64,000 nt of DNA from Planctomycetota bacterium (GCA_023954375.1 JAMLIC010000017.1:62001-126000), one strand, 5' to 3'. Positions 42,784 to 51,304 are shown, counted from the first letter of the stretch. A program made the numbers and translations. The notes: generated from the sequence alone by a model not told the origin.

Positions 42784-43227
42784 CTACCAGCCCCGGCGCA
42801 TGATCGTGTCGTCGAGCCTCTCCTCGCGCCGCTGCTGCCGCTGCGCCTCCTCCTGCCGCCGACGTGCCTCCTGGGCCATGTAGACGGGTTGGTAGGCGTC
42901 CGCGACGAAGGCACGATTCACGGTCCCTGTGTCCGCGTAGGCGGCGATGGGCGCGCCAAGCGGCCACGTGAGTGTGCCGAGGAGGAGCCAGGCCACCGCC
43001 CAGCCCGGCTCGCCGAGGTACACGTGGCCGAGGCCCGGGAGGATCACGGAGAGGATCGTGGCGACGGCCGCATTCTTCGAGGGGGCGTCGATCACCGACG
43101 GGTTCGTGTCGGTGAGGTACAGCCCATAGAACCGCTGCTGCTCGGGGGTCAGGTTCATGCAGCCCTGAAAGGTGAGCGCGAGCGACAGGGCCACGACCGT
43201 CAGCCTCCGGGGCCTCCTACGACTCAT
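42784..43227 (-). CDS. Lipoprotein with TM2-like hydrophobic hairpin
   Basis: 147 residues from ATG 43227, with GGGAG 6 nt upstream. The signal peptide ends in a lipobox (LALTFQGC, Cys22 or so). After TPEQQRFYGLYLTDTNPSVIDAPSKNAA comes a hydrophobic hairpin with the TM2-like pattern ILSVILPGLGHVYLGEPGWAVAWLLLGTLTWPLGAPIAAYAD. The C-terminal third is a charged Arg/Glu/Gln coiled coil. It is leftward and divergent from the XRE regulator. Role unknown; it may belong with the cargo rather than with replication. Confidence 0.72.
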   Translation of the reverse strand: MSRRRPRRLTVVALSLALTFQGCMNLTPEQQRFYGLYLTDTNPSVIDAPSKNAAVATILSVILPGLGHVYLGEPGWAVAWLLLGTLTWPLGAPIAAYADTGTVNRAFVADAYQPVYMAQEARRRQEEAQRQQRREERLDDTIMRRGW

Positions 43228-43359
43228 CAGCACTCCCTTCGCGGCGGTTCTTGCCGGCGCCGAAGTATGACGTCTATCGCCAGCCACAACAAGTAAGTCT
43301 AAATCCCTGTCGCCTCAGCCCTGGCCGCCAGTGAACGTCTGGGTCGGGCGAACCGCGGC

Positions 43360-43731
43360 ATGGACATCAAGGCGAGGCTCGGACAGCGGCTGCGAGCGTT
43401 GCGGACCCAGCGCGGACTCACCCAAGACGGCCTGGCCCGTCTCGCGAGGGTCGACCGGGTCTTCCTGGGGCAGGTCGAGCGCGGAGAGAAGGGCGCCGGG
43501 ATCGAGACGCTGGACAAGCTCGCGAGGGCGCTCGGGGTGGCCCCGCGCGAGCTTCTCGACTTCGGCCGGCCCCAACAAGACCCACCGACCACGAACAAGG
43601 ACCGCCTCCTTCGCAGGCTCGAGGCTCTCCTGCGCGACGCGCCCAAGGAGGAGCTCGAGCGTTTCGAGGCGCTCGCACGTGCGTTCTTCCGGCCGTTCGC
43701 TGGCCGGAAGAGGAGTCGTCCATCCTCATGA
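43360..43731 (+). CDS. XRE-family transcriptional regulator
   Basis: 123 residues from ATG 43360. A Cro/CI helix-turn-helix fills residues 5-65 (LGQRLRALRTQRGLTQDGLARLARVDRVFLGQVERGEKGAGIETLDKLARALGVAPRELLDF). The short C-terminal helix ends in basic residues, with no effector domain. It is divergent from the lipoprotein gene and lies between cargo and replication blocks, a typical place for an element's repressor or immunity regulator. The SD is weak. Confidence 0.9.
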   Translation: MDIKARLGQRLRALRTQRGLTQDGLARLARVDRVFLGQVERGEKGAGIETLDKLARALGVAPRELLDFGRPQQDPPTTNKDRLLRRLEALLRDAPKEELERFEALARAFFRPFAGRKRSRPSS

Positions 43732-43826
43732 CGTGCTTCGCGACCTGAAACGCACCGCGTTCGGCCGAGGCTTCTACGGGTGGGTGTAGCCCCCGGCCCG
43801 ACGAGCGGACCGGGGGCTAGAGGCCC

Positions 43827-44189
43827 TTACCAGGTCTCTTCGGCCTCGTCGTCGGCCTCGTCGTCGGCCTCGTCGTCGGCCTCGTCGTCGGCCTCGTCGT
43901 CGGCCTCGTCGTCAGCCTCGTCGTCGGCCTCGTCGTCGGCCTCGTCGCCGGCCTCGTCGTCGGCCTCGTCGTCGGCCTCGTCGTCGGCCTCGTCGTCGGC
44001 CTCGTCGTCGGCCGTCCGGTCGTCACGCTCGAGCAGCCAATCGCGCCCCTCCTCGGGGTCGACAAGGATGATGCCGGCCGGGCCGATCTTGGTCGGCAGG
44101 CCCTCGTCGATCCACCGGCGCACGGTGGACTGGGACACGCCCTCGTCGTGGGCGAACTCACGAACCGTCATGAACACGATGCTCTCCAT
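43827..44189 (-). CDS. HTH DNA-binding protein with acidic ADDE repeat tail
   Basis: 120 residues from ATG 44189; ATG 44171 is an alternative. The N-terminal 55 residues are a MerR/excisionase-like winged helix (MTVREFAHDEGVSQSTVRRWIDEGLPTKIGPAGIILVDPEEGRDWLLE). The rest is about fourteen 4-residue DEAD/ADDE repeats (12-bp unit, nt 43841-44013), ending EETW. The polyanionic tail could mimic DNA or tune binding. Its start overlaps the end of the Com-like gene by about 30 bp, so it is the last gene of the leftward operon. Possible excisionase/directionality factor. Confidence 0.8.
   Translation of the reverse strand: MESIVFMTVREFAHDEGVSQSTVRRWIDEGLPTKIGPAGIILVDPEEGRDWLLERDDRTADDEADDEADDEADDEADDEAGDEADDEADDEADDEADDEADDEADDEADDEADDEAEETW
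43841..44013 (-). repeat. 12-bp in-frame acidic tandem repeat
   Basis: About fourteen 12-bp units (GTCGGCCTCGTC on the + strand) coding DEAD on the - strand. Two units carry single substitutions (GTCAGC, GTCGCC). Length is likely to vary between strains. Confidence 0.95.
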
Positions 44190-44433
44190 CTCGGTTGGCT
44201 TCGTCGGGGCGCTCCTGGCGGTCGGGCCGCTCGCGGCGCTCGGCGTCGCCTTGCTCCTGGCCCTCAGCCGCACGGCGCGGCGGACGGGCCGGAGTGAGGG
44301 ACGCTCCGGTTGAAAGGTCGAAGGTCGTCACGTGTCCGCACCGGCTGCGAGGACACTGGATGGCGAGGGTGGCGACCCGGCTGTTGTGAAGGCCGAGGGC
44401 ACGTCCGCAACGGTAGCAACGCCACTTCTTCAT
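44158..44433 (-). CDS. Com-like zinc-ribbon protein
   Basis: 91 residues from ATG 44433, with AGGGAG 5 nt upstream. The start MKKWRCYRCGRALGLHN...IQCPRSRCGHVTTF is a compact zinc ribbon like the Mu-phage translational regulator Com (C-x2-C ... C-x4-C). A charged, disordered tail (Arg/Glu/Asp/Gln) follows. Its start overlaps the stop of the upstream gene as ATGA (44433-44430). The 3' end overlaps the next gene by about 30 bp. Could bind RNA or DNA. Confidence 0.8.
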   Translation of the reverse strand: MKKWRCYRCGRALGLHNSRVATLAIQCPRSRCGHVTTFDLSTGASLTPARPPRRAAEGQEQGDAERRERPDRQERPDEANRDGEHRVHDGS

Positions 44434-44711
44434 GGTGTCTCCCTGGGTTTGTTCACTAGGTGTCCGACGCGCTCCCTGATCCAGCGCACGCGCGCAGCTC
44501 CGGGCTGCCGGATGAAGTAGCTCGGACCGTCGTTCGTGTAGTGCACGCCGAGCCACCCGCGTCGCCGATAGCGCCGGAGACGCCGACCGACGTGCTCGGC
44601 GTTGCCTCCGAGGCAGGCGGCGACCCGCGCTGCCGTGAGCGGGCCATGACCCGCGACGAGCAGCAGAGTCGCGAGCTGGATCCGCCGTCCGCGCCGATCG
44701 AGGAAGCTCAT
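44430..44711 (-). CDS. Small winged-helix protein
   Basis: 93 residues from ATG 44711, overlapping the previous stop as ATGA. The fold looks like a winged helix (IQLATLLLVAGHGPLTAARVAACLGGNAEHVGRRLRRYRRRGWLGVHYTNDGPSYFIR): a helix, the recognition helix LGGNAEHVGRRLRRYRR, and a beta wing. A basic C-terminus follows. Likely DNA-binding regulator of the element. The following gene starts within its stop (ATGA, 44433-44430). Confidence 0.75.
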   Translation of the reverse strand: MSFLDRRGRRIQLATLLLVAGHGPLTAARVAACLGGNAEHVGRRLRRYRRRGWLGVHYTNDGPSYFIRQPGAARVRWIRERVGHLVNKPRETP

Positions 44712-45439
44712 GTCCGACTCGCTTCGCGCGGCAGCACGAATGCGCTCAGCGCGCTGAGGATGTGGGCTGATGGGCACCGCGCAGCCAGGCCAACAACCGT
44801 CCCTGCGCCTGAGGCGTCTGGGATCCGGACTGGCCGAACGAACGTGTCGGCGTGCTCGATGAGCCAGTCTTCGGCCTCATCGAGGACGCGGCGTGCTTCC
44901 GTGCCGCCGAGCGAAGCCATCCGGGCGGCCAGGGCGACCACCCATTCGCGCGCCCAGCTCCTGATGGCGGCATCAAGCTCGCGCTGTCGCTTGGCTTCGA
45001 GTTCGTCGGCGCGCTGACGCCGCTCGGACTCCAACTTCTCCTGCCGCAGCGCCATGAGGTCCGGCACCTCGACAATCTCGCTGTCGATCGTGTGGAGGTC
45101 CCGCGCGACCCACAGCACTTGGTAGCGGCCGGGACCATGGCGGGGCTCGAGGTAACCGAGCAGACCGCCGAGGCGCGCGACCTCCTTGAACTGCGCGGCC
45201 GGGATGACGTCCCGCACGAGCCATCCGGGGGGCTCCTGGATGCGAGGCGGCGACAGGCGGATGATGGCGACCGACGCGGCGTTCTCCCGGCGGGCTGGTG
45301 CGCGCTCGACCGCAGCTCCAAGGCTGCCGGTGGCGTCCGGCGGCCCAGCGCCGACCACAGCTCTCTCGGCGTTCCCCGTCGTCCGATTACCGCCGCCTCG
45401 GTTCTGTGGGCGCCCGGGCCTCCTAGCCTTCTTCGCCAT
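44708..45439 (-). CDS. Unrecognised island protein with coiled coil
   Basis: 243 residues from ATG 45439, with GGAGGAG 3-9 nt upstream. The N-terminus is basic, Gly/Arg-rich and disordered (1-60). The core (VAIIRLSPPRIQEPPGWLVRDVIPAAQFKEVARLGGLLGYLEPRHGPGRYQVLWVARDLHTIDSEIVEVPDL) looks alpha/beta. A charged coiled coil (EKLESERRQRADELEAKRQREL) and helical end follow. It overlaps the upstream gene by 17 bp and ends within the next start (ATGA). Function unknown; probably part of the replication/mobilisation module. Confidence 0.75.
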   Translation of the reverse strand: MAKKARRPGRPQNRGGGNRTTGNAERAVVGAGPPDATGSLGAAVERAPARRENAASVAIIRLSPPRIQEPPGWLVRDVIPAAQFKEVARLGGLLGYLEPRHGPGRYQVLWVARDLHTIDSEIVEVPDLMALRQEKLESERRQRADELEAKRQRELDAAIRSWAREWVVALAARMASLGGTEARRVLDEAEDWLIEHADTFVRPVRIPDASGAGTVVGLAARCPSAHILSALSAFVLPREASRT

Positions 45440-45746
45440 GGCTCCTCCGGCGCGTCGACGAGGGCCAACGCAGCTCGATGGCCTCGAGTTGCTCCCTGCC
45501 GAGCGGTACGCGCAGGCTCGGGCCGGGCGTGTCGAGGAAGAGGACTGGCCAGCCCCAGCCGCTCGTCACCTCGGGGCTGCCTTCGAGTTCGAAGCGGACG
45601 CGCATCCACTCGGCCTCGAGGCGCAACTCAAGACGCGCACCGCATTGCACGGGACGCCCCGCCAGGTACCAGCGAGCCCCCCCCGCATCCCGGCCCAACC
45701 GAAGGATCCGGGCGAGCCTCGGATCGCCCTTCAAGCCGTTGCTCAT
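45423..45746 (-). CDS. Small island protein, unknown function
   Basis: 107 residues from ATG 45746, with GAGGAG about 6-11 nt upstream. It is beta-rich: ARWYLAGRPVQCGARLELRLEAEWMRVRFELEGSPEVTSGWGWPVLFLDTPGPSLRVPLGREQLEAIELRWP, suggesting a small barrel or sandwich. No known motif. It is preceded by the 214-bp gap with GTGTCG repeats and overlaps the following gene by 17 bp. Confidence 0.75.
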   Translation of the reverse strand: MSNGLKGDPRLARILRLGRDAGGARWYLAGRPVQCGARLELRLEAEWMRVRFELEGSPEVTSGWGWPVLFLDTPGPSLRVPLGREQLEAIELRWPSSTRRRSHGEEG

Positions 45747-45773
45747 CCCTCCACTCCTCGGCGAGCGTCGAAT

Positions 45774-45947
45774 GTGTCGACGTGTCGTGCGCCGATGCAA
45801 CGGCCGCCCTCGTCAGCCGCTCTGCTTGTCGTCACTCCTCGGCGGAGGCGTCGAAACCGCGCGAACCGCGCCGTGCGACACTTCGCCGCCGGTACTCCGC
45901 GGCGATGTGTCGGACGCAACCCCCGTGCTCGCTTCGGCTCGCGACAC
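45774..45947. promoter_or_regulatory. Five GTGTCG/CGACAC sites, candidate iterons or operators
   Basis: In the gap between two operon genes: GTGTCG at 45774, 45782 and 45907 and the complement CGACAC at 45876 and 45942. The outer two pairs include palindromic GACGTGTC/GACACGTC contexts. It is the only long non-coding gap inside the leftward operon, next to the DUF3987 gene. Candidate replication origin or regulator binding sites. Confidence 0.4.
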
Positions 45948-45960
45948 GTCGACGCTTTCG

Positions 45961-47523
45961 TCACGTGGCGCTCTCCGATGAAGACCGCGAGACCTCCCAG
46001 CTCCGTGTCTTGCCCCGCGGAGCACGTCCGACTCGCAGGCCGACTTCCTCGCCGTGGTGCTCCAGCCTGCGGAAGCGTTTACCCACCCGATCCTCGGATC
46101 CCAGGTCGTGACCGACCTTCCGAAGCCTCCGGAGCCAGCCCGCGGGGGTATCGGAGAGCCGCGCTTCGCCACCGAGGATCAGGACCAGCGCTTGAGCCAG
46201 CCGCTCGTCGTCCGTGCTGGTGGCCTCCGTCTCGCGGGCTGCGCGCGAGGTCACGAGCCGGACTGCTGCCGAGCCGTGCGCGAGGAAGTAGTCCGTGAGT
46301 CGCGCGGCCCGCTCGACGGTGGCTGCGGGGACGGGACGCGTGATGAGGCGATCGAGCGCTCGTTCGTGGAGCAGGTCAGCCACCGCATCGAGCCCATGCA
46401 TGAGCGACGAGAGCCGAACGAGGTACTCGCCCGCCTTTCCGTAGAACGAAGCGAGCAGACCCATGCTCGATTCCTCGTACTCCATGGCCTGCTCTCGCCA
46501 GCGGCGCAGCCGCTCATCGAGGAAGTTGCGCGCCTCCTGGGCGAACGACTGATGGCTGTCGACGGTGTGTTCCATGGCCAGGCGAACTGCTCGCCCCCAC
46601 AGATCACGCGTGTTCTGCTCCACGCCGTCGCCGAGTCCGCCCGGTCGCGACGGAACGATGGACCACAGAAAGCGCGCGCAGAGTCCGTCTCCATCGGCCA
46701 GCTCGAGCTGACGCAGGACGGTGGGCTGCACGCCCCCATGCACGGCGATGAACGGAGCGTCGACCTCGCACGAGTCGGAGACCTTCCGCACTGACTTCAC
46801 GGGTGTTCCGCTCCACAAGGAGAGCCATGTAGCCCTGCCGCTGCGGCCACGAGCGCGGTATCCGTCCATCGACGCGAGGAGCTGAGCGACCTCGTCGGAA
46901 GCCAGGAGCACGCCGTGCCCCTGGGCGGCGGCGAGTTCCCCGATGAGGGCCTCGGGGGTCACGTCCGTGATGACGACGCGTCGTCTCGCAGGGCGGCGGC
47001 CGGGATCGTCTCCCGTGCGCTTGGCCTTGCGCTCCCTCTCTCGTGCCTCCCAGGCGGCGAGCTCATGCTCGTGCTCCTCGCGCAGCCGAAGGTCCGCCTC
47101 GTACAGCGGAGCGAGGATGGGCCGCGCAGCCGGGGTCTTCGAGCTGCCACTGGGAGCGACGGCGACGAACCACAGCGCAGGTGACCCGGCGAGTCCCTGC
47201 GTGCCGCAGCGCCAGCGCGGGCCGAGGGCCGCTCCCAGGGTCGCCATCGCGGGCAGCGCCGCGAGCTCGATCGGGGCTGCCACTCCCGCGGCGAACGCGG
47301 TGATCAACTCCCGCATGGCCATCGGCAGGACCTCTCCGGGGAACGGCGGCAGCGGGCGGGTCGCGACCTCGCGGTGCGAAGGCGGGCCATGATTCGCGCT
47401 CACCAGTTCGCAGCCCTCGTCCGGATTGCCGAGCGGGAGCCGACCCGAGCGAAGGCGGTCGTTCTCGTCGATGGTCTTGGCGAATCCGGCTGGCGATCCG
47501 TTCCGATGGGGCGGCAAGATCAC
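45961..47523 (-). CDS. DUF3987 (YfjI-like) ATPase
   Basis: 520 residues from GTG 47523. The start is fixed by the GTGA overlap with the primase stop and a GGAGG 6 nt upstream; an in-frame GTG 47556 is 11 codons earlier. The P-loop-like APSGSSKTP (about 123-131) and GHGVLLASDEVAQLLASM (Walker B-like) match the DUF3987 group, common beside primases in prophages and satellites. Helical C-terminal domain. Probably an accessory helicase or replication factor working with the primase upstream. Confidence 0.87.
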   Translation of the reverse strand: MILPPHRNGSPAGFAKTIDENDRLRSGRLPLGNPDEGCELVSANHGPPSHREVATRPLPPFPGEVLPMAMRELITAFAAGVAAPIELAALPAMATLGAALGPRWRCGTQGLAGSPALWFVAVAPSGSSKTPAARPILAPLYEADLRLREEHEHELAAWEARERERKAKRTGDDPGRRPARRRVVITDVTPEALIGELAAAQGHGVLLASDEVAQLLASMDGYRARGRSGRATWLSLWSGTPVKSVRKVSDSCEVDAPFIAVHGGVQPTVLRQLELADGDGLCARFLWSIVPSRPGGLGDGVEQNTRDLWGRAVRLAMEHTVDSHQSFAQEARNFLDERLRRWREQAMEYEESSMGLLASFYGKAGEYLVRLSSLMHGLDAVADLLHERALDRLITRPVPAATVERAARLTDYFLAHGSAAVRLVTSRAARETEATSTDDERLAQALVLILGGEARLSDTPAGWLRRLRKVGHDLGSEDRVGKRFRRLEHHGEEVGLRVGRAPRGKTRSWEVSRSSSESAT

Positions 47524-48563
47524 GAGTCGCCTCCTCGCAGGCGGAGCACCCTGCACCGGCTCGCGAGCGTCTCGATCACGCGCGCGGCGTAGCGCTCGCC
47601 CGCCTCGTCCTGATGTGTTCGAACGCGCACCGTGGCGCCGGCAGGCACGCGTGCCGCGACTGCATCAGTCCATGACCCGGACTCCAGACCGAGTACGGCC
47701 GGAGCGCACTCGAGTCCCACGTCCGTCCCCGCAGCCGTCGCCCAGCTCAGGTAGTCGGGCTCCCCCTCGACGACGACGAGTCCGACGGTGGCGACGAACA
47801 ACGCAGCAAGGGTGCCGTCTCCCAGGCGACTCCCGTGCAGCATGAGCCGTCCCAGCGGGCAGGCGAGGACCAGCCCGGCCACGGAGTAGCCGCGCGGCGC
47901 GAGCGACTTCGGCCGGGCGTTGGAGTTCAGCGCCCGCGCGCGGAGGGACTCCAGCGCCCCGTTGGGCCCGTACAGGGGCAGGAGGAAGCGATGGCCGCTC
48001 TCGTTCCAGCCCCCGTAGCGTGTCCCGGCCCATCCGGGCACCTCGGCCAGCCGCGGCGGGAGCGCCCGCGCCAGCCCTAGGTCCTCGACGGACGCAGGCG
48101 CGATGCCCCGGCTGCGGAGCCATGCGCTTGCGGCCCCGTCGTCGCCCACGGGCACGCACGCCGCCCAGAGGCGCTCCACCTCTTCACGCGGGGGTCGTGG
48201 GGCTCGCTGAGTTGCGATGCTGGCTGACGACGCTTCCGCGCGGACCGGCACATCGAGCGGTGTGCTGCCCCATCCGCGGGCGGCAAGCCAGGCTTGGACC
48301 GGTCCCCAGCCGGTTCGGGCCGGCCGGTGCCCCAGGACGGCGAGCGCGACGAGCGCCAGCGCATCCCCACCCTGCCGGCAGCGATGGCAGCGCCAACCCT
48401 GCCCGTCGCGCGTCAGACCAATGGGGCCGCGCCCGTCTCGCGATCCTCGCTGCTCGGCGTCGCATGCAGGGCAGGGGGCCCAGCCGCCGTGCTGGAGGCG
48501 CAGACCGGCCGCTTCGGCCAGCTCTCGGAGGGGAACAGCCCGTGCCCGCTCTACCCAGGTCAC
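47520..48563 (-). CDS. CHC2/Toprim primase-like protein
   Basis: 347 residues from GTG 48563, which overlaps the previous stop as GTGA. The zinc finger has C31-P-A-C34 ... C59-H-R-C62, as in DnaG/gp4-type primases. The Toprim-like core has the conserved Glu in VVVEGEPDYLSWAT (about 280). The second acidic cluster is only RVRTHQDEAGERYA, weaker than the usual DxD. Primes replication of the integrated element. Shorter than DnaG and without a helicase-interaction domain. Confidence 0.87.
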   Translation of the reverse strand: MTWVERARAVPLRELAEAAGLRLQHGGWAPCPACDAEQRGSRDGRGPIGLTRDGQGWRCHRCRQGGDALALVALAVLGHRPARTGWGPVQAWLAARGWGSTPLDVPVRAEASSASIATQRAPRPPREEVERLWAACVPVGDDGAASAWLRSRGIAPASVEDLGLARALPPRLAEVPGWAGTRYGGWNESGHRFLLPLYGPNGALESLRARALNSNARPKSLAPRGYSVAGLVLACPLGRLMLHGSRLGDGTLAALFVATVGLVVVEGEPDYLSWATAAGTDVGLECAPAVLGLESGSWTDAVAARVPAGATVRVRTHQDEAGERYAARVIETLASRCRVLRLRGGDS

Positions 48564-48832
48564 CGGCTCGTCCGCCGTTCGGCGCGAGGCTCCCCCAGGG
48601 CTCCATCCTCGCCGGAAAGCACCGCCAGGAGGCGCGCGAGCTCCACGCGGGCCACGAGGACACGGCCCCCGCCCCCGGAGCCGGGAGCGGTCCGAAGGAC
48701 GCGCAGGCGCCCGGTGGCCGCGTAGCGGCGCAGCGTGACGGTCGAGAGGCCAGTCTCCTGCGCGGCGACGGCCAGCGAGACACAAGCAGGTAGGTGGGCC
48801 ACGGTGGCCAGGGCCCAGGCGGGAATCGTCAT
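48560..48832 (-). CDS. Helix-turn-helix (excisionase-like) protein
   Basis: 90 residues from ATG 48832, with GGAGG 6 nt upstream. An HTH_17-like fold: VSLAVAAQETGLSTVTLRRYAATGRLRVLRTAPGSGGGGRVLVARVELARLLAVL, with recognition helix STVTLRRYAATG followed by a Gly-loop wing. Its stop overlaps the primase start as GTGA. Likely Xis or transcriptional regulator of the operon. Confidence 0.83.
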   Translation of the reverse strand: MTIPAWALATVAHLPACVSLAVAAQETGLSTVTLRRYAATGRLRVLRTAPGSGGGGRVLVARVELARLLAVLSGEDGALGEPRAERRTSR

Positions 48833-48898
48833 CACTTGCCTCCGATGAGCACAGGTGCTCGAAGGCAAGAAGCGGTACGCGGCCGGGACGAATCGTGC

Positions 48899-49519
48899 CT
48901 AGCTGACGCTTCGCTTGTACTCGCAGGTCCGCCCGAGGCTTAGGTGCGTCTGAAGGTGGGCCGCAAGACGCCGGAGGCCCTTTTCCCTCAGAGCGGAGAT
49001 TGCGCGCCGAATCGCCTGGCGTACCGCGTTCCGCGCTCGTTCCTCGTCATTCCCGAGCCGACGCGCTCCTCGTCGGCTGACCGCTTGATTGAGGTAGTCG
49101 CGACACCGAGCGGCGTCAGCGCCGTGGGGATTGATCCTCTCAAGACGCTTGAGTTCTGCTTTCACCTCGTCGAGGCCCTGTCGATCCATGGCCTCTTCAC
49201 CGCGCCCGGGCGCCTCCAGGTACGCTCCGGTCAGCTGCCACGCCTCGATGGGACCCTCGGCCTCGAGAAGGCGACTGATCATCTCCATGCCCCTTAGGCT
49301 CTTGACCGATCCCTGCTCGCTTTCGAAGGTGACCAACCAACATCCGGTCAACTGCTGAAAGCAAGGCTTCCCCCCTGCCCCGGCCTGCCCTGTGGCGTCC
49401 GAACCGCCGTCATCGGCTGGCTCGTGGATCACCTCCAGCCAACCGAAGCTCCCTGTGTCTACCTCGAGCGGGTCGCCCCAGTCCTCGACCCATTCGGTGT
49501 CCTCGGGCCCGTCGTTCAT
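48899..49519 (-). CDS. Hypothetical island protein, C-terminal HL-x-LG-C-Y motif
   Basis: 206 residues from ATG 49519, with GGGAGG 5 nt upstream. The N-terminus is acidic with Trp (EWVEDWGDPLEVDTGSFGWLEVIHE). The middle (SLRGMEMISRLLEAEGPIEAWQLTGAYLEAPGRG) looks like a folded domain. The C-terminus has ARNAVRQAIRRAISALREKGLRRLAAHLQTHLSLGRTCEYKR. The closing HLxxxLxxGxxCxY pattern is familiar from planctomycete/actinobacterial helical regulators. Possible transcriptional activator. First gene after the integrase in the leftward order. Confidence 0.72.
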   Translation of the reverse strand: MNDGPEDTEWVEDWGDPLEVDTGSFGWLEVIHEPADDGGSDATGQAGAGGKPCFQQLTGCWLVTFESEQGSVKSLRGMEMISRLLEAEGPIEAWQLTGAYLEAPGRGEEAMDRQGLDEVKAELKRLERINPHGADAARCRDYLNQAVSRRGARRLGNDEERARNAVRQAIRRAISALREKGLRRLAAHLQTHLSLGRTCEYKRSVS

Positions 49520-49596
49520 GATGACCTCCCGCCCCTGACCCTAGCGCACGCCCGTGACAACACACGATCAGGATTAGGCGCCCAAGCACTCGGCCA

Positions 49597-51198
49597 TCAG
49601 CCCGCCCCTCCTGAGTACGACACCGGGTTGAGACGCCCTAAGAGTGCGTCCAGCAGGCCCCTCACCCCGAGGGCGTCCTCGAGCGTCCGGTGCTTCGGAT
49701 CGATCCCGCGCACGGTGTTCAGGTAGTGCTTCTCGCTCACCTGGACGGAGTGACCGAGCCGCCGGGCGACGAGGAACACGGCCGCCGCACCGTAGATGCT
49801 CGGCGCGCACGTCAGGTAGGTGCCGCATGTGCGCCGTAGCGTGTGCCATCCGAACTTGGGCGCGCCGTAGCCCGGAACCACCCCCTTCTGCTTCCGCTTC
49901 ATCTTCGGCGCGGTCAGCCTTCGAAGCGCGGCCTTCGCCAGGGTCTCGTTCAGGTGGCCGAACACGCGGCCCTCGCCACCGGTGCGTGCGCGCAGCGCGC
50001 GCAGGAGCGGACCGAGCGCGGGGGTGGGCGCGAAGTCCACCACGCGCTCCTCGCGCGTCTTGCTCTTGTGGGCCACGATGCGCACGAGGCCCACCGGCTT
50101 GCCCTGGTCGTCCGACGCCTCCAGGTCGACGTCCCGCCAGTCGAGCGAGAGGCCCTCGCTCACGCGACAGCCGCTGAGGAGGAGGAACACGACGAAGGGC
50201 ATCACCGACGGGTATCGGGGGGTGGTCCCCTTGGGCCGAAGTCCGTCGTGCTCCTCGCGGGTCAGGAGCCAGCACTCGGCGTCGTGCGCCTCGCAGGCGA
50301 GAAGGAGCTCTTGCACCTGGTCAGGGCGCAGGATCTCCGGCAGGCGCTTCGGCTCCTTGATCGGCTTCAGCGCGTCCTGAACATCCTCGCCCGTGCGGAC
50401 TCTCGGAAGCTTACCCACGCGTCGCAGGTGGTTCAGCGCGATCACCATGGCCCCGAGATAGCTGTTGATGCTCGCCTCGGACAGCCGCGTGTCCGAGGGC
50501 GCGTGCGCGCCGCGGCCGGCCCCCTGGCCAGCGAGCACCACGTGCTTGCGCCCTGCGATCATGTGCTCGCGGAACGCGGCCAGCTCATGGGTGGTCAGCG
50601 CGTCGGTCGTCGCGAGCCCGCGCTGACCGGCCCAGGCGACAAAGCGCTCGACGGCCAGCCGGTAGGCGCCGTGCGTCTTCTGCGACTTGGTGTCCTTCAC
50701 GTGGGCGAGGTAGGCGTCGAGGGCGGCCCGCAGCGGCGTGTTCGTGTACCGGGGCGCACCGGCTGCGAGGGCGGCCTGGCGCTCGAGAAGGGCGGCGCTC
50801 TTGCGGCGGCACCAGTCGACCCGTGCGGCCTCGGTGCTGAGGCCCAGCTTCGTGAGGTTGGTGTCCACCTCGCGGCGCTTGCCGTCAGGCGTGGTCGGGT
50901 TGTCGGGGTCCACCCAGCGGGCGAACCAGGTCACCTCGCCGTTGGCCCACGTGCGGGCGCGCAGCTTGACCCCAGGGTGGCTCGTCTTCGTCCGGCGCGC
51001 CTTCCTGCGCTTCCGCGGGAGCGCCAGGACCGCCGCCGAGGGAACCACGCCAGCGCGCGCCTCGAGCTCGGCCGCGCGCCGGCGCATCTCGTCGGCCATC
51101 GCCAGGAGCTCGACCGCGCTCCCCCCTGACCCGCTGGCTCCCTCAACGGGCACCGGAGCCGCGACCTCCCCCCTTTGCTCCCCCCTCAATGCGGCCAT
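49597..51198 (-). CDS. Tyrosine-type site-specific integrase of the island
   Basis: 533 residues from ATG 51198, chosen because GAGGGGG lies 5-6 nt upstream; GTG 51240 and ATG 51228 are in-frame. Arg/Lys-rich arm-binding and SAM-like core domains precede the catalytic domain. Catalytic residues: R (LSGCRVSEGL), K (AHKSKTREER), H-x-x-R (WHTLRRTC), H (RRLGHSV), Y (SEKHYLNT). A roughly 60-residue insertion lies between the core domain and the catalytic Arg. It recombines the 45-bp tRNA-Lys site; attR is about 105 bp from its start. Confidence 0.93.
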   Translation of the reverse strand: MAALRGEQRGEVAAPVPVEGASGSGGSAVELLAMADEMRRRAAELEARAGVVPSAAVLALPRKRRKARRTKTSHPGVKLRARTWANGEVTWFARWVDPDNPTTPDGKRREVDTNLTKLGLSTEAARVDWCRRKSAALLERQAALAAGAPRYTNTPLRAALDAYLAHVKDTKSQKTHGAYRLAVERFVAWAGQRGLATTDALTTHELAAFREHMIAGRKHVVLAGQGAGRGAHAPSDTRLSEASINSYLGAMVIALNHLRRVGKLPRVRTGEDVQDALKPIKEPKRLPEILRPDQVQELLLACEAHDAECWLLTREEHDGLRPKGTTPRYPSVMPFVVFLLLSGCRVSEGLSLDWRDVDLEASDDQGKPVGLVRIVAHKSKTREERVVDFAPTPALGPLLRALRARTGGEGRVFGHLNETLAKAALRRLTAPKMKRKQKGVVPGYGAPKFGWHTLRRTCGTYLTCAPSIYGAAAVFLVARRLGHSVQVSEKHYLNTVRGIDPKHRTLEDALGVRGLLDALLGRLNPVSYSGGAG

Positions 51199-51304
51199 CG
51201 ACGCCCCCTCACGAGCACCCGCGACCATCCGCGAGAGCACGTAACAGGCTATGCTGTTGATCTTTGGAGGTCAAGGGCGATCATGGCCGATCAGCCTGGA
51301 ATCC

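Noticed and set aside
45813..46172. 119-residue leftward frame over the GTGTCG gap
   Set aside because: Composition unlike a folded protein and it overlaps the DUF3987 gene in another frame.
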